The notes under the pieces: model-generated
The model's input: the letters and a program-made list of their open reading frames with translations, nothing else
What the model was told of the DNA's origin: nothing
Database searches by the model: none
Translations under genes and position numbers: made by a program
Assembly (NCBI RefSeq): GCF_000332455.1
Contig: NZ_AOGY02000042.1
Location: 209,322 to 273,321 of the forward strand
DNA from: Leptospira vanthielii serovar Holland str. Waz Holland = ATCC 700522
GTDB taxonomy: Bacteria; Spirochaetota; Leptospiria; Leptospirales; Leptospiraceae
Reading direction: 5' to 3'
DNA: 64,000 nt
Shown here: positions 19,475-29,740 of the stretch, piece after piece
Numbering within the stretch: position 1 is the first letter of the stretch
Layout: each line of letters starts with the position of its first letter

Positions 19475-20740
19475 TTATGTAAAGATTGACACTACCCAAG
19501 AAATCGCCTGACCAAAGATATTTTCTGTCAGGAATTTTTTCAAATCCACTGGATTTCTATTTAGGGTATCATAATACCAAGCAGTGTATTCACTTACTTG
19601 TGGAATTGAATATCCATAACGAGTGTTAATCGCTTTGATCAATTCATTTGCAAATAGAGAATGGCCATACATGTTAGGGTGAACGCCATCTAAACCAAAA
19701 ACTCCTGGTTGGTTAGGAAGTGGCCAATTGGCTCTTGCGTTTCCTGGAGACCAACCATCAGCACTACGAATCGGCCTTCCATTTTCCTTTAGGTCGTCAA
19801 AAATCACACGTAAGTCAGCAACAGCAAAACGCATAGTGGCGCCTTGTGCTTTGATTTCGTTATTTAACATATTTAGGAAAGTAGAAATAGTAGCGATCTC
19901 ATTGGCATCAAGAACTTGATTCGGATCAGATACGGAATTTCTAAAGAATGCTTTGAGTCCTGTATAATTGGCACGACCATTAGGATCTTTGTAGTTTTCT
20001 AAGAATGCAATGGCAGTTACGTTTGGAACTGTAAAAAGAACTCCACCTTGTAAACTTCCCATAGCAGACATTCTGCGGAAAAACTCACGGATGTCTCTTT
20101 TGAATCTTGTTTCATCCAAACAATCTGTTGATGTATGAAGTGCTGTACAAAGAACATGGTTTGCTCCAGCCGATCCAAATAGGAAGGTTGGTTTTACTTT
20201 TTCCATTACTTGGGCTTGTGTACCAGCATCTCTTAGTCCAAATCTATGGAACTTATCTGGTTCTTGACAATCAGCAACAGTCACCCAACGGTAAGTATAC
20301 CAATACCATTTTGCCCAATACCATTCTTTGGCTTGTTTGGTGGCGTTGATGTCTTCACATTTACCAGAAGTTTTGAGTAAAGATGTATACTCGGCTCCGG
20401 TAATCCCTGCATGCGTTGGTAAAGAAACTGTAGATGCATTGCCACCGATAATACTTTCTGCGATACAGAAAATACCACAATCCCATTTGAGCACGTCTTC
20501 TAAGTTTACGAATGGTCCTTTCAGAACATTGTAAGAGATGGAAGCTCCTGCTTGTTTACTGACAAGAACGGGGTAAGCCCAATCTTGTGTTTTTTTCTCA
20601 ACCGTAACACCAAAGAAACCTTGGCTCAGGGAATCTCCTACGGCACCCACACGTTGGAACATTTGGCTTTGGGTTTGTGCAGAGAGAGACCCTGCGAAAA
20701 CCAAGGACAATGCCAGTCCGAATATTTTATTTGCGTTCAT
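19475..20740 (-). CDS. exported SGNH/GDSL-family hydrolase
   Basis: A 421-residue secreted protein with a signal peptide cleaved near SLSAQ. The block I serine lies in [12 protein letters not shown], a later block carries GSAGANHVL, and the C-terminal GVHPNMYGH supplies the Asp/His-type pair. These are the marks of GDSL lipases/esterases. Six or more cysteines suggest periplasmic disulfides. The substrate is unknown; esters of lipids or acetylated glycans are usual for the family. GGAGG four bases before the ATG at 20740 fixes the start and excludes the longer frame. It is the first gene of a two-gene unit. Confidence 0.83.
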   Translation of the reverse strand: MNANKIFGLALSLVFAGSLSAQTQSQMFQRVGAVGDSLSQGFFGVTVEKKTQDWAYPVLVSKQAGASISYNVLKGPFVNLEDVLKWDCGIFCIAESIIGGNASTVSLPTHAGITGAEYTSLLKTSGKCEDINATKQAKEWYWAKWYWYTYRWVTVADCQEPDKFHRFGLRDAGTQAQVMEKVKPTFLFGSAGANHVLCTALHTSTDCLDETRFKRDIREFFRRMSAMGSLQGGVLFTVPNVTAIAFLENYKDPNGRANYTGLKAFFRNSVSDPNQVLDANEIATISTFLNMLNNEIKAQGATMRFAVADLRVIFDDLKENGRPIRSADGWSPGNARANWPLPNQPGVFGLDGVHPNMYGHSLFANELIKAINTRYGYSIPQVSEYTAWYYDTLNRNPVDLKKFLTENIFGQAISWVVSIFT

Positions 20741-20960
20741 ATTTCCTCCCAATCGAAACATTTTTAACATATTTTAAACAATTGCCATAGAATTGTGGCT
20801 TTTTGAACGAGTGTCAAATAATTTATTTCCGAACCACTGAGATTTTTTGAACAAAGTTCATTGAATGATCAGAACGAACGTTCCTGATATATATCAACCC
20901 AAACCCAAATAAAACCATTTGCACGGAAAGGCCCCTAGATGAACGTTGTTTAAATAATAA

Positions 20961-20975
20961 TGAGAACTAATCTCA
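20961..20975. promoter_or_regulatory. possible Fur-type operator before the iron locus
   Basis: TGAGA-ACTAA-TCTCA is an inverted repeat inside an AT-rich stretch (AATAATGAG...), 22 bases before the first imelysin ATG. Its position and symmetry suit an iron-responsive repressor site, but the match to known Fur boxes is only partial and no second copy was found in the window. Confidence 0.35.
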
Positions 20976-20997
20976 CTCGCAAGGAGAACTTCCCCCA

Positions 20998-22281
20998 ATG
21001 ACATCGATGCGAATTCTTACCTCCGCACTATCCTTCGGCCTTTTGCTGAGCGATTGTACTCCCAAAACAGATAATTCTGAAAAAAATCTATTGGCGGCGG
21101 CCTTAGCCTTGGCGGCGAATGCTCCAAGCCAGTCCGCTTTTTTAGATACCTACTCCCAAATTGCCTTCCAAAACTACAGTGATGCATATACAGACGTGGT
21201 GGCCCTTCGAGAAAAGGTAACTGCCCTCACAACCGTAGCCTCGCCAACCGCGGCTGCCCTATCGGCCGTAAAAACGGAATGGAGAAAGGCCAGACGTAGT
21301 TATTTACAAACGGAAGTTTTTCGTTTTAGCAAAGGTCCCATCGACAACCCGGCGCTTACAAACGGTGTGGAACTAGAGCCATTGATGAACGCATGGCCTC
21401 TAGATGAAGGATACATTGATACAGTGATCCTTACCAACACAATCACAAAACAAGGATTAATTGATGCCAATGGAGGAGATTGTACTGGTGGGACTTGCCC
21501 CGATGGGGATACAGCCAAAAATATTTCTGTGGGTTGGCATGCCATTGAATACCTTCTGTGGGGACCCGATACAGCAGGCAATGCTACACCAGGATCTTCG
21601 ATCACTGAAGCCAACTTTACTACAGCCAATGGAAGTGGAAATGCAGCTGCAAAACGTTCCGCCTATCTATTGTATGCCACAGAGATTTTGGAGAGCCAAC
21701 TCCTTCAGTTGAAAAATGCTTGGGATCCTTCGCATTCCACTACCTATGTTACTAAGTTCAAAGTTAGTTCCACATCCTTTGAAAATGTCATTCGTGGGAT
21801 TGCCAGATTTTCTGGTGGAGAATGGGGAGGTGAAAGGATGACTGGAGTGTTTGGTGGTGAACAAGAAGAAGAACATTCTTGTTTCTCCGACAATACCAAA
21901 GCTGATTTTTACTATGATGCTAAAGGATTAGAAAATCTTTTTCATGGTTCTTATACTGGTTCTAAAACCATTAGCGGTTATGGTTTAAAAAATCTACTGG
22001 GTGGTGAGTCAAATTACATCGGTGAAAGGATAGTCACAGCAGAACGATTTTGCCTGAATGAATTTCAAGAGACTGCTTCTTTGAACCAAACTTGTAACAG
22101 TTCCATCATTGCGAGCCGTTTTGATACAATGATTGCGACTGTCAATTCGACACAAAGTGACGATTATAAAATTTTCCGATACAACATCCAACCAGCAGTT
22201 CAAGAAATAGCAAAAGCACTCCAAAGGTCTGCTGCTAATTTTGGATTCTCCATTGGGGACGATGGTTTAGTTCTCCAATAA
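20998..22281 (+). CDS. imelysin-family iron-uptake lipoprotein (first copy)
   Basis: A 427-residue predicted lipoprotein: signal peptide with lipobox LLLSDC (Cys19), then the helical imelysin domain. The conserved GxHxxE motif appears as VGWHAIEYLLWG, and a later GGEWGGERMTG lies in the second half of the domain. Imelysin proteins (IrpA, and the EfeO M75 domain) are iron-regulated periplasmic or surface iron-binding proteins; the old peptidase label is not supported by a catalytic site. AAGGAG lies upstream of the ATG. It leads a five-gene iron locus. Confidence 0.88.
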   Translation: MTSMRILTSALSFGLLLSDCTPKTDNSEKNLLAAALALAANAPSQSAFLDTYSQIAFQNYSDAYTDVVALREKVTALTTVASPTAAALSAVKTEWRKARRSYLQTEVFRFSKGPIDNPALTNGVELEPLMNAWPLDEGYIDTVILTNTITKQGLIDANGGDCTGGTCPDGDTAKNISVGWHAIEYLLWGPDTAGNATPGSSITEANFTTANGSGNAAAKRSAYLLYATEILESQLLQLKNAWDPSHSTTYVTKFKVSSTSFENVIRGIARFSGGEWGGERMTGVFGGEQEEEHSCFSDNTKADFYYDAKGLENLFHGSYTGSKTISGYGLKNLLGGESNYIGERIVTAERFCLNEFQETASLNQTCNSSIIASRFDTMIATVNSTQSDDYKIFRYNIQPAVQEIAKALQRSAANFGFSIGDDGLVLQ

Positions 22282-22297
22282 ACAAAAATATAAAAAA

Positions 22298-23824
22298 ATG
22301 AAGTCAAAACACCTTATCCTATTTTCTATTCTCTTTCTCGTTTTCAATTGCAAAAAAAAATCGAACGATGACACGACAACTGCTCTTATCCTTGCTGCCA
22401 TTTTATCCTCTTCCTCCTGTTCTTCGGGAGATTTTTTAAACGATCCTTGTGAACAGTATAGCGGTGGAGACACTACCACCTTTGACTCCACTGAGTCTGC
22501 CTTTGATTTAGAAGCTGCAAATGTGGTTGATTCAAAACGCTCCATTGACTTCCAAGATGGAAACGCTAACTTCAATCGAACTTGGCTTCCTGCTGGAAAT
22601 TCTTCTGTGGCAGGGCTTGGGCCAGTATTTAACAATCGCTCTTGCCAAGGTTGCCATGTTAAAGATGGACGCGGTAGACCTCCGGCTGATGGAACGAGTC
22701 TTGCCTCTATGCTCATTCGTTTGAGCGCCGCCGGCGTAAACCCAACCACGGGAGGCCCCGTTGCTATGACTAATTTTGGAACCCAACTGAATACAGAAGG
22801 AATTTTAGAATACGGAACGGGAACACAGATCCCAAAAGAAGGAACCGTTACCATCACTTATACCGAAGAGGTGGGAAGTTTTCCCGATGGTGAAACTTAC
22901 TCACTACGTAAGCCAAGTTATGCGATCACTTGGAATGTCGGAGGTGGTGCCACTCAAATCAACGTGGCAAATCCGGGACAACCTTACCACCCAACAACTA
23001 ACGCTGCCGGCACTTATTTTATTTCTCCAAGAACCGCACCAATGGTTCCAGGCCTTGGGTTACTCGAAGCCATTCCCGAATCTACCATTCGGTCCTTTGC
23101 AGATGTATCAGACTCAAATGGAGACGGAATTTCAGGAAAACCAAACCTTGTTTGGGATACAACACAAGCAAAAGCATTTATCGGAAGGTTCGGATGGAAG
23201 GCAAACCAACCCAATTTAAACCATCAAAATGCCAGTGCCTTTCTCGGCGATATTGGACTCACAACTCCCGTTTTTCCAACGGAAAACTGCGCTACAGGAC
23301 AAACTGTTTGTACCGCAAGTCCTTCCGGGAATGGAACTAATCCAGAAATTTCAAGTGATCGTTTATCAAGAGTTACTTTCTATACAAGTTTGGTGAGTGT
23401 TCCAGGTAGAAGGAATTGGAAAAACGATGAAGTAAGGAAAGGAAAAGAACTGTTTATAGAAATCGGGTGTTCTTCCTGCCATATTCCTAGAATTAAAACG
23501 GGAGACCATTCGATAAGTGAAGTTGCTAACCAAGAAATCAGACCATATACCGATTTACTCTTACACGATATGGGAGATGGACTGAGTGACTTCCGTTCCG
23601 ATTTTTTAGCAACCGGGAATGAATGGCGAACCACTCCACTTTGGGGACTTGGTCTTGTTGAACGAGTTAATGGCCACGAACTTTTGTTACATGATGGAAG
23701 AGCGAGAGGTGTCCAAGAAGCCATTCTATGGCATGGTGGCGAAGCAGAACAAATTAAAAACAAATACAAACAGTTACCAAAACTATCACGGGCTAAGGTA
23801 ATTAGTTTCCTTAAATCCTTATGA
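22298..23824 (+). CDS. di-haem oxidoreductase (DUF1111/DHOR family) lipoprotein
   Basis: A 508-residue predicted lipoprotein with lipobox FLVFNC and a lysine run. Two c-type haem sites are visible, CQGCH near residue 125 and CSSCH near residue 392, which fit the putative di-haem peroxidase family often called thiol oxidoreductase. Near the C-terminus, LLLHDGRARGVQEAILWHGGEA is family-typical. The protein probably acts as an extracytoplasmic redox enzyme, perhaps changing the iron oxidation state for the neighbouring imelysins. That role is inferred from the neighbourhood, which recurs in other bacteria. The stop overlaps the next start as ATGA. Confidence 0.88.
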   Translation: MKSKHLILFSILFLVFNCKKKSNDDTTTALILAAILSSSSCSSGDFLNDPCEQYSGGDTTTFDSTESAFDLEAANVVDSKRSIDFQDGNANFNRTWLPAGNSSVAGLGPVFNNRSCQGCHVKDGRGRPPADGTSLASMLIRLSAAGVNPTTGGPVAMTNFGTQLNTEGILEYGTGTQIPKEGTVTITYTEEVGSFPDGETYSLRKPSYAITWNVGGGATQINVANPGQPYHPTTNAAGTYFISPRTAPMVPGLGLLEAIPESTIRSFADVSDSNGDGISGKPNLVWDTTQAKAFIGRFGWKANQPNLNHQNASAFLGDIGLTTPVFPTENCATGQTVCTASPSGNGTNPEISSDRLSRVTFYTSLVSVPGRRNWKNDEVRKGKELFIEIGCSSCHIPRIKTGDHSISEVANQEIRPYTDLLLHDMGDGLSDFRSDFLATGNEWRTTPLWGLGLVERVNGHELLLHDGRARGVQEAILWHGGEAEQIKNKYKQLPKLSRAKVISFLKSL

Positions 23825-24957
23825 AACCAAAACAATTCCATACTAAATTTCTAATTTACGGTTTCTATATTCTGTTGTTGAACTGCGGAAGTCCATCAGA
23901 CAATGCTTCTAAAAAAGCACAAATTTTAGGATTGGTAGATACGTATCTAAAAACATATACAACATCAAACCTGTTGTTAGATATTTCTAACAACTTAATC
24001 ATTCCCAAGTATACGAACTTAGATAATAAAGTTTCATCATTACAGACCTCTGCCGCAACCTATACAGCAAACCCTGATGCCACTAATTTAACTTTAGTCA
24101 GAAACACTTGGACCGAAACCTATTTAGCTTACAAACAAATTGAGTGGGCGTATTTTGGACCGGCTAACATTCCTAACAATGTCTATTTGTACTTGGATAG
24201 TTTTTCCAGAGCCTTCCCTATTGACCCAACATCCATTGAATCGAAAATCACATCAAATTCAGCGCCAAATGGATTAAGAGTGGATGGTTTGGATGCAGTT
24301 GAATATTTACTTTTTAAAGATAATGTCGCCACAACCAACACAGCTTTTGCTGATGTTAATCGAAGAACATACTTAACAAAACTCATCCAAGATATAAAAA
24401 ACCAGACGGGATTACTGATTTTTCAATGGGATAAATCAAGAAGTTCGTCTTTCTATTTTTCCTTTACGAATGCCGGAAAGGGTAGTCGTGACTATCCCAA
24501 TACGAAAGACGGACTCACGGAAATCACAAACCAGATGGTATTTTTTTGTAATACCATCGTTGATATAAAAATTGCAGAACCTTCCGGATTACGAGCGACC
24601 AACCTAGGTGTAAAAGATATCACTAAAGTAGAGACACCTTATGCAAACTTATCATTGGATTCTCTTTTGCAAAGTCTCCAAGGTTTCTCAGAAATTGGAG
24701 AAGCGGGGTTTTATAAATTTCTGGGCCTCCGAAGCGAAACAGTAGTTCCAAGACTAAAAGAACAAATCCGAGTCACAACTGCATCTGTTACCTCTTTAAA
24801 ATCAAAATATGGAACATTCCAAAATGCAATTACGACTGGTAACAGTGATGTGGAACTTATGTTAGCTGAGTTTAAAAAACTAAGAATATTGATTAGCACA
24901 GAAGTGATCAGTTCACTAGGTGGAACCATCGGAGTTAGTTCGAACGATGGCGATTAA
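23821..24957 (+). CDS. imelysin-family iron-uptake lipoprotein (second copy)
   Basis: A 378-residue predicted lipoprotein with lipobox LLLNC. It has the imelysin fold, but the GxHxxE motif is changed to GLDAVEYLLF, so the histidine of the first copy is lost while the glutamate is kept. It may therefore bind iron differently or act as a partner of the first imelysin. Translation is coupled to the di-haem gene by an ATGA overlap, and the gene's own end overlaps the start of the HTTM gene by eight bases. Confidence 0.85.
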   Translation: MKPKQFHTKFLIYGFYILLLNCGSPSDNASKKAQILGLVDTYLKTYTTSNLLLDISNNLIIPKYTNLDNKVSSLQTSAATYTANPDATNLTLVRNTWTETYLAYKQIEWAYFGPANIPNNVYLYLDSFSRAFPIDPTSIESKITSNSAPNGLRVDGLDAVEYLLFKDNVATTNTAFADVNRRTYLTKLIQDIKNQTGLLIFQWDKSRSSSFYFSFTNAGKGSRDYPNTKDGLTEITNQMVFFCNTIVDIKIAEPSGLRATNLGVKDITKVETPYANLSLDSLLQSLQGFSEIGEAGFYKFLGLRSETVVPRLKEQIRVTTASVTSLKSKYGTFQNAITTGNSDVELMLAEFKKLRILISTEVISSLGGTIGVSSNDGD

Positions 24958-26269
24958 ACATTTGTTACAACCTGTTCCTTCGCTTTCACTCCATTTTTTC
25001 CGAATTGGATACGGATTTGCAACGACGATTCTGATCTTTAGATATTTCTATTATGGGTGGATTCATACTTACTTCATCAAACCAACCTTTTTCTTTAAAC
25101 ATTTTGGTTGGGAATGGATCCATCCACTTCCTCCGGTATTTACTTATCTTTTATTTGGGATGTTATTTATAACTGCCTTTGGAATTTTTCTGGGATATTA
25201 TTTAAGAATCAATCTATTAGTATTTACGATAGGATTTACATGGTTTCATTTTTCAGATGCAACTATCTATTTGAATCATTATTATTTAGTGTCTCTTCTC
25301 GGTTTTTTGTTATGGTTATCACCTGTCAGTAAATCCAACTACCCAACCTTACGATGGCGAGATTGGATACAAAACACAAATCCTATTCCAAAACTTTGGT
25401 TGTATGTTTTTCGTTTGCAGATGGGACTTGTGTATTTTTTTGGAGGGATTGCCAAACTCCAACCGGACTGGTTATTTGAAGCACTTCCACTAAAACTTTG
25501 GTTGTACCAATCGGAAGGAAAATTTCCCCTACTTGATCCCATCCTCGGTCTTCCTATTACTGCATTTGTTTTCTCTTGGATTGGAGTTATTTTTGATTTA
25601 TCCATTCCAATTTTACTCTGCACAAAACGATTTCGGTTACCAGCTTGGTTTGTTGTTCTTTTTTTCCATTCCTTTACATCGTTTTTGTTTCCAATAGGAA
25701 TATTTCCGATTGTGATGAGCCTTTCTTCTTTGATATTTTTTGCACCAGACTGGCCGAGAACAATCATTGAGAAAATAAAAAAGATAAAGGTCGAAACAGA
25801 AAATCCAAAAATGGACTTCAAAAAGAGACCAGTAAAAGATATACTTGGTTTCAAAGAGTATCTTTTAATCACCTATCTTACGTTACAGGTTACGATTCCG
25901 TTTAGACATATACTGTATCCTGGACAAGTGATTTGGACCGAGGAAGCCATCAAATATTCTTGGCAAGTGATGGTTGCAGACAAAGTTGGTTCCGCAGTTT
26001 TCTGGATTCAAAACAAACCCATTGACCCCAAAGAAATACTAACAGATTACCAATATAGAATGATGACCATCCAACCCGAACATATCGTGCAGTTTGCAAA
26101 TTACTTACAACAAAAGGAATACGAAAAATCGGGAACAAAGGATGTACCCGTATTTGTCCAGTCAAACGTTTCTATCAATGGCAAACCGGCTCGCCCCCTA
26201 TTTTCACCTAACGAAGATCTAACCAAGATCAAGATAAACTTCTTTCCCTTAAAAGGACTCATTCGATGA
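24950..26269 (+). CDS. HTTM-domain membrane protein (vitamin-K-dependent carboxylase-like)
   Basis: A 439-residue inner-membrane protein with about eight hydrophobic segments. It starts MAIKHLLQPVPSLSLHFFRIGYG, the usual HTTM opening, and carries GGIAKLQPDWLFEALPL, the conserved lysine-containing motif equivalent to the active region of vitamin-K-dependent gamma-carboxylase. The C-terminal ~120 residues are soluble. HTTM genes often sit beside imelysin and di-haem genes, but the reaction is unknown; modification of the neighbouring lipoproteins is a guess. An in-frame ATG at 24920 exists, but the ATG at 24950 fits the domain start and the overlap pattern. It overlaps the receptor gene as ATGA. 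Confidence 0.85.
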   Translation, partial: AIKHLLQPVPSLSLHFFRIGYGFATTILIFRYFYYGWIHTYFIKPTFFFKHFGWEWIHPLPPVFTYLLFGMLFITAFGIFLGYYLRINLLVFTIGFTWFHFSDATIYLNHYYLVSLLGFLLWLSPVSKSNYPTLRWRDWIQNTNPIPKLWLYVFRLQMGLVYFFGGIAKLQPDWLFEALPLKLWLYQSEGKFPLLDPILGLPITAFVFSWIGVIFDLSIPILLCTKRFRLPAWFVVLFFHSFTSFLFPIGIFPIVMSLSSLIFFAPDWPRTIIEKIKKIKVETENPKMDFKKRPVKDILGFKEYLLITYLTLQVTIPFRHILYPGQVIWTEEAIKYSWQVMVADKVGSAVFWIQNKPIDPKEILTDYQYRMMTIQPEHIVQFANYLQQKEYEKSGTKDVPVFVQSNVSINGKPARPLFSPNEDLTKIKINFFPLKGLIR

Positions 26270-28647
26270 TTTTTCGAAACTTACGCTCATTCGTTCTGTT
26301 CTTCCTAATGTTCACTAGTAACATAGATATCCTAGCCCAAAACAATACAGAAGAACAAGAATCAAAACCTCAAAAAAGTGAAGGGATTCATGTCATAGGG
26401 AATAAAAAAGAAGACCTAAAAAAAATCCCAGGATCAGCTTACATTATCGACAAAAAGTATCTCGAAGAAGCTTCCCCCACAGATCCGATGGAAGCACTTC
26501 GAAGGTCTCCTGGTGCTAGTGTTCGGTTCCAAGATGCGGCTGGCCTTACACCAAACATTGGTTTTAGGGGGGTGAGTAACGAAGAGTCAAGAAAAACTCT
26601 TATCTTAGAAGATGGAATTTTAACATCCCTCTCTCCTTATGGCCAACCCGAAAGTTATTATTCCCCTTCCATTGAAAGAATGGAAAGGATTGAAATCATC
26701 AAAGGTTCAGGATCCATTTTATATGGACCAAATACAATTGGAGGGATTGTCAACTTTGTCACCAAACGTCCGCCAGCTGAATCCACCTTCTATACAAAAA
26801 ACGTAGGAGGAGAAAACGGCTACCTCTCCACTTATAATTCTTATGGAAAAAGTTTTGGATCAAGTGCTTTCGAAGTATCGTTACTGAGAAAACAAGGAAA
26901 TGGATTTCGAAATTATCAAAACTTTGATGTTACAGAGGGAAATGTCAAATGGATTCAAGATTGGAATGAAAACCATAGTACAACAATTAAATTAGGGTAT
27001 CATGTCCAAAATGCACAATCAACTTATTTAGGTTTATCTCAAGGATTATTTCGTTTAGATCCGAAAATCAATCCTGCTGAATTTGATGAAAAACAATTGA
27101 ATAGAAATCAATCGATTATTTCTCATAATTGGAAACTATCCGATGACCATACGCTTATCATTCGTGGCTATTTTTCTCAAGCAGAAAGAAATTGGGCCCG
27201 CCAAGATTTTATATCTGGAAAAACGACTACTGGTGGTTATCTAAATGCTCCTTTAGATACACTCCGTACCTATTCACCGGGTATTATCGGAAATCGTCCG
27301 GGTGATGCCATTTATATGAGAGATTCCTTTACGAGTCGCGATCAATCGTTTATGGTAGGTGGTATAGAAACCAAACTTGAATCAAAATTTTCTACCTTTG
27401 GACTCAAACATGAAACAGACATTGGTGTTCGAATTCATGGGGAAAACAATTTAACGCAAACCAATGTAAAAAAGACAGATGATCCTTTGGGTTATCTTTC
27501 CAAAACAATCATTCAAGAAGATTCCTTGGCAAACAATCTAGTACAACCTTCCCTTCCTAATTTTAATCTTAATAGACAAGAACGAAAAATTGAAGCATTT
27601 TCGGCCTACTTTCAGGACCGAATCCAACTTTCCGAAAACTGGAAATTGATACCAGGAGTGCGTTATGAAGAAGTAAGACAAAAAGCCATTACGACAAGAA
27701 GGCAAGCAACAGCCGAAGACTACAGATTAGGTGCAGTATTACCGAATGATGTATCCGTTAACCGCAGAAGTTCTAGCGAATCGAGAACTCAAATCATCCT
27801 ACCTGGACTTGGAATCACCTATGATATTACAAAAAAAATTATATGGTTTTCCGGTGTTCACAAAGGTTTTTCACCGCCAACTTTTGGAACTTCATTCAGT
27901 CCGCAAGGTAATGACTACCGCCTAAAACCAGAAACCTCCACAAACTATGAAACGGGAATCAGGGGTGATCTTACTTCCTATTTGTATACTGAACTTGTTG
28001 GATACAAAATGTATTTCCGAGACCAAATCATTAACGTAAATGAAGTGGGCGGAGAATATGGAATTAGACCAGCAAATACTGGTTATTCGACACATACTGG
28101 AGGAGAATCTGTTATTGTTTGGGATCCTGCAAAAATGCAAAAATCAGAGTGGCGAGTCCCCATCGAACTAATATACTCTCGCATTGAAGCAAAAACCAGA
28201 AGTTTCAATCCATTTCCTGTATCACAAACTAGTGACGGAAAAGAGATTGTAGAGTTTTTACCTGCATATACGGTAAATAACTATCAGTATTTACCCACCG
28301 ATACAACAGGAAATTATCTACCTTACGTACCAAAAGAAACAATTACAACAGCCGTAAGTGTCTCTTCCCCACAAGGATATTATGGTCGATTGGAATACCA
28401 ATACATTGGAAAACAATATTCTGATTTATTAAACACAAAAGACGAATCAGAAGATGGCAATAAAGGGATCATACCGAAAGTGGAACTATGGAATACTAGT
28501 TTAGGATATCGATCCCCTGATAAATGGTCAGTATTTATTAACGCAAAAAACATCCAGGACAAACAATATGTTTCCGGAAGACTACCAACTGGAATACAAC
28601 CTGGTCCGTTCCGTCAAATCAATGTTGGGTTCACTTTGGAACTGTGA
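26266..28647 (+). CDS. TonB-dependent outer-membrane receptor (FecA-like)
   Basis: A 793-residue outer-membrane receptor. The signal peptide ends near DILAQ, and a short region with GIHVIGNK follows, which could serve as TonB box. The plug domain (about 55-170) carries DPMEALRRSPGASV, GFRGVSNEESRKTLILEDG and IEIIKGSGSILYGPNTIGGIVNFVTKRP. The remainder is a 22-strand-type barrel. The C-terminus ends in GFTLEL rather than an aromatic residue. The ligand is probably ferric citrate or a related iron chelate, judged from the plug and the iron-locus neighbours. It is the last gene of the operon. Its 3' end overlaps a convergent gene by 34 bases. Confidence 0.92.
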   Translation: MIFRNLRSFVLFFLMFTSNIDILAQNNTEEQESKPQKSEGIHVIGNKKEDLKKIPGSAYIIDKKYLEEASPTDPMEALRRSPGASVRFQDAAGLTPNIGFRGVSNEESRKTLILEDGILTSLSPYGQPESYYSPSIERMERIEIIKGSGSILYGPNTIGGIVNFVTKRPPAESTFYTKNVGGENGYLSTYNSYGKSFGSSAFEVSLLRKQGNGFRNYQNFDVTEGNVKWIQDWNENHSTTIKLGYHVQNAQSTYLGLSQGLFRLDPKINPAEFDEKQLNRNQSIISHNWKLSDDHTLIIRGYFSQAERNWARQDFISGKTTTGGYLNAPLDTLRTYSPGIIGNRPGDAIYMRDSFTSRDQSFMVGGIETKLESKFSTFGLKHETDIGVRIHGENNLTQTNVKKTDDPLGYLSKTIIQEDSLANNLVQPSLPNFNLNRQERKIEAFSAYFQDRIQLSENWKLIPGVRYEEVRQKAITTRRQATAEDYRLGAVLPNDVSVNRRSSSESRTQIILPGLGITYDITKKIIWFSGVHKGFSPPTFGTSFSPQGNDYRLKPETSTNYETGIRGDLTSYLYTELVGYKMYFRDQIINVNEVGGEYGIRPANTGYSTHTGGESVIVWDPAKMQKSEWRVPIELIYSRIEAKTRSFNPFPVSQTSDGKEIVEFLPAYTVNNYQYLPTDTTGNYLPYVPKETITTAVSVSSPQGYYGRLEYQYIGKQYSDLLNTKDESEDGNKGIIPKVELWNTSLGYRSPDKWSVFINAKNIQDKQYVSGRLPTGIQPGPFRQINVGFTLEL

Positions 28648-29591
28648 CCTTCCAAAGTACCAACAATTTTTGTTTTAGGTAAATCCAGGGAACAATACAA
28701 GATAGAGGAAAATTTTGTTTCAAAATTTGAATTTGTCTCTGATAACCCTACAAATTGGCGAATAATGTCCATTTCTTGTTCATCAACAATGACTTCACGA
28801 ATCATTAAGTATTCGATAAAGTCCAATCGATCGGAAACATCGGCAATAAAAAGGCCATCTCTTAGAATATCTGCCAACCGATTGACATTCCGACGACTTG
28901 GCGATTTTTCTCTTTCGTCTTTGGGAGAAAATTCTTTAAGTTTTTTATTTGCATACTCCTCCCATCGATGAATTGTTTTTAGATTACTTTCCAATTGAAA
29001 TAAAAAACCAGGAACAGACTCTTTTTGATCAAACACAACTAACATTCGCAAGTATTGATACAAATTTGGATTTCGATATAACAATCGTTTACAATGAATA
29101 GAATCAATTTTCTCAAATATACGAAGGAAAGAATCCGTATTTTGTTCCGTTGTTCCCGAAGATTCAAAATACTCCTCCCATTGTTTTGCATTCAAATTAC
29201 TAAGTAAATTTAATTGAAAAGTGACATCCTTTCCCACGAGAGGTTCGGAAAGCAATAACTCTAAACTTTTCTCTGAATTAATAATTTTGGCCCATATCGA
29301 AAAATAATAATCAGGAGTGATATTTCCTGTTTTGATATATTTTCCAAAACCATAATAGACAGCCTTACAGATTAGATTCGAAGGCATAAATTTGTGGTTG
29401 ATTAACTCTTTTAAAACATCTTCCTCTCTAAGTATCCAACAATAACTGCAGAAATACTCAACAAGCTCTTCCACCTCGAAAAGAATTTCTAAATAGTCTT
29501 GAAGATTAGGGTCCGTTAAAAGAAACTCAAAAGAATCTTTGGCATGTTGAGGTGAACTTTTTTTCCAAAACTCATAAACCAATACTTGCAT
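28614..29591 (-). CDS. unknown helical protein, paralogue A
   Basis: A 325-residue, apparently soluble and mostly helical protein. It is related to the next gene (29741-30631): both begin with an EFWK-x-(S/A)SP motif and share YYGFGK or YFGYGK, LLSNL-x-x-x-x-WE-x-YF, YLRM and an NxxRL stretch followed by an acidic C-terminal part. No domain is recognised and no signal peptide or membrane segment is seen. GAGGA lies a few bases before the ATG. The last 34 bases overlap the end of the TonB receptor gene. The C-terminal ~35 residues have no counterpart in the paralogue. Confidence 0.7.
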   Translation of the reverse strand: MQVLVYEFWKKSSPQHAKDSFEFLLTDPNLQDYLEILFEVEELVEYFCSYCWILREEDVLKELINHKFMPSNLICKAVYYGFGKYIKTGNITPDYYFSIWAKIINSEKSLELLLSEPLVGKDVTFQLNLLSNLNAKQWEEYFESSGTTEQNTDSFLRIFEKIDSIHCKRLLYRNPNLYQYLRMLVVFDQKESVPGFLFQLESNLKTIHRWEEYANKKLKEFSPKDEREKSPSRRNVNRLADILRDGLFIADVSDRLDFIEYLMIREVIVDEQEMDIIRQFVGLSETNSNFETKFSSILYCSLDLPKTKIVGTLEGHSSKVNPTLI

Positions 29592-29740
29592 TTGCGATCC
29601 TCAACACTTAGGAGAAGACGAAAGAAACGATAGATTATGCAAAATTGTATTTCGAATTAGATGTAAAATTATAGAAAAAACAGCGATAGCGAAAAAACAC
29701 AAGGGCAAGTACGAAAGAAAAACCTAAAAATTAAAGGATT

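Noticed and set aside
20873..20884. GAAC-GAAC-GTTC palindrome before the iron locus
   Set aside because: It could be an operator, but it is short, about 115 bases from the start codon and not repeated, so I did not call it.
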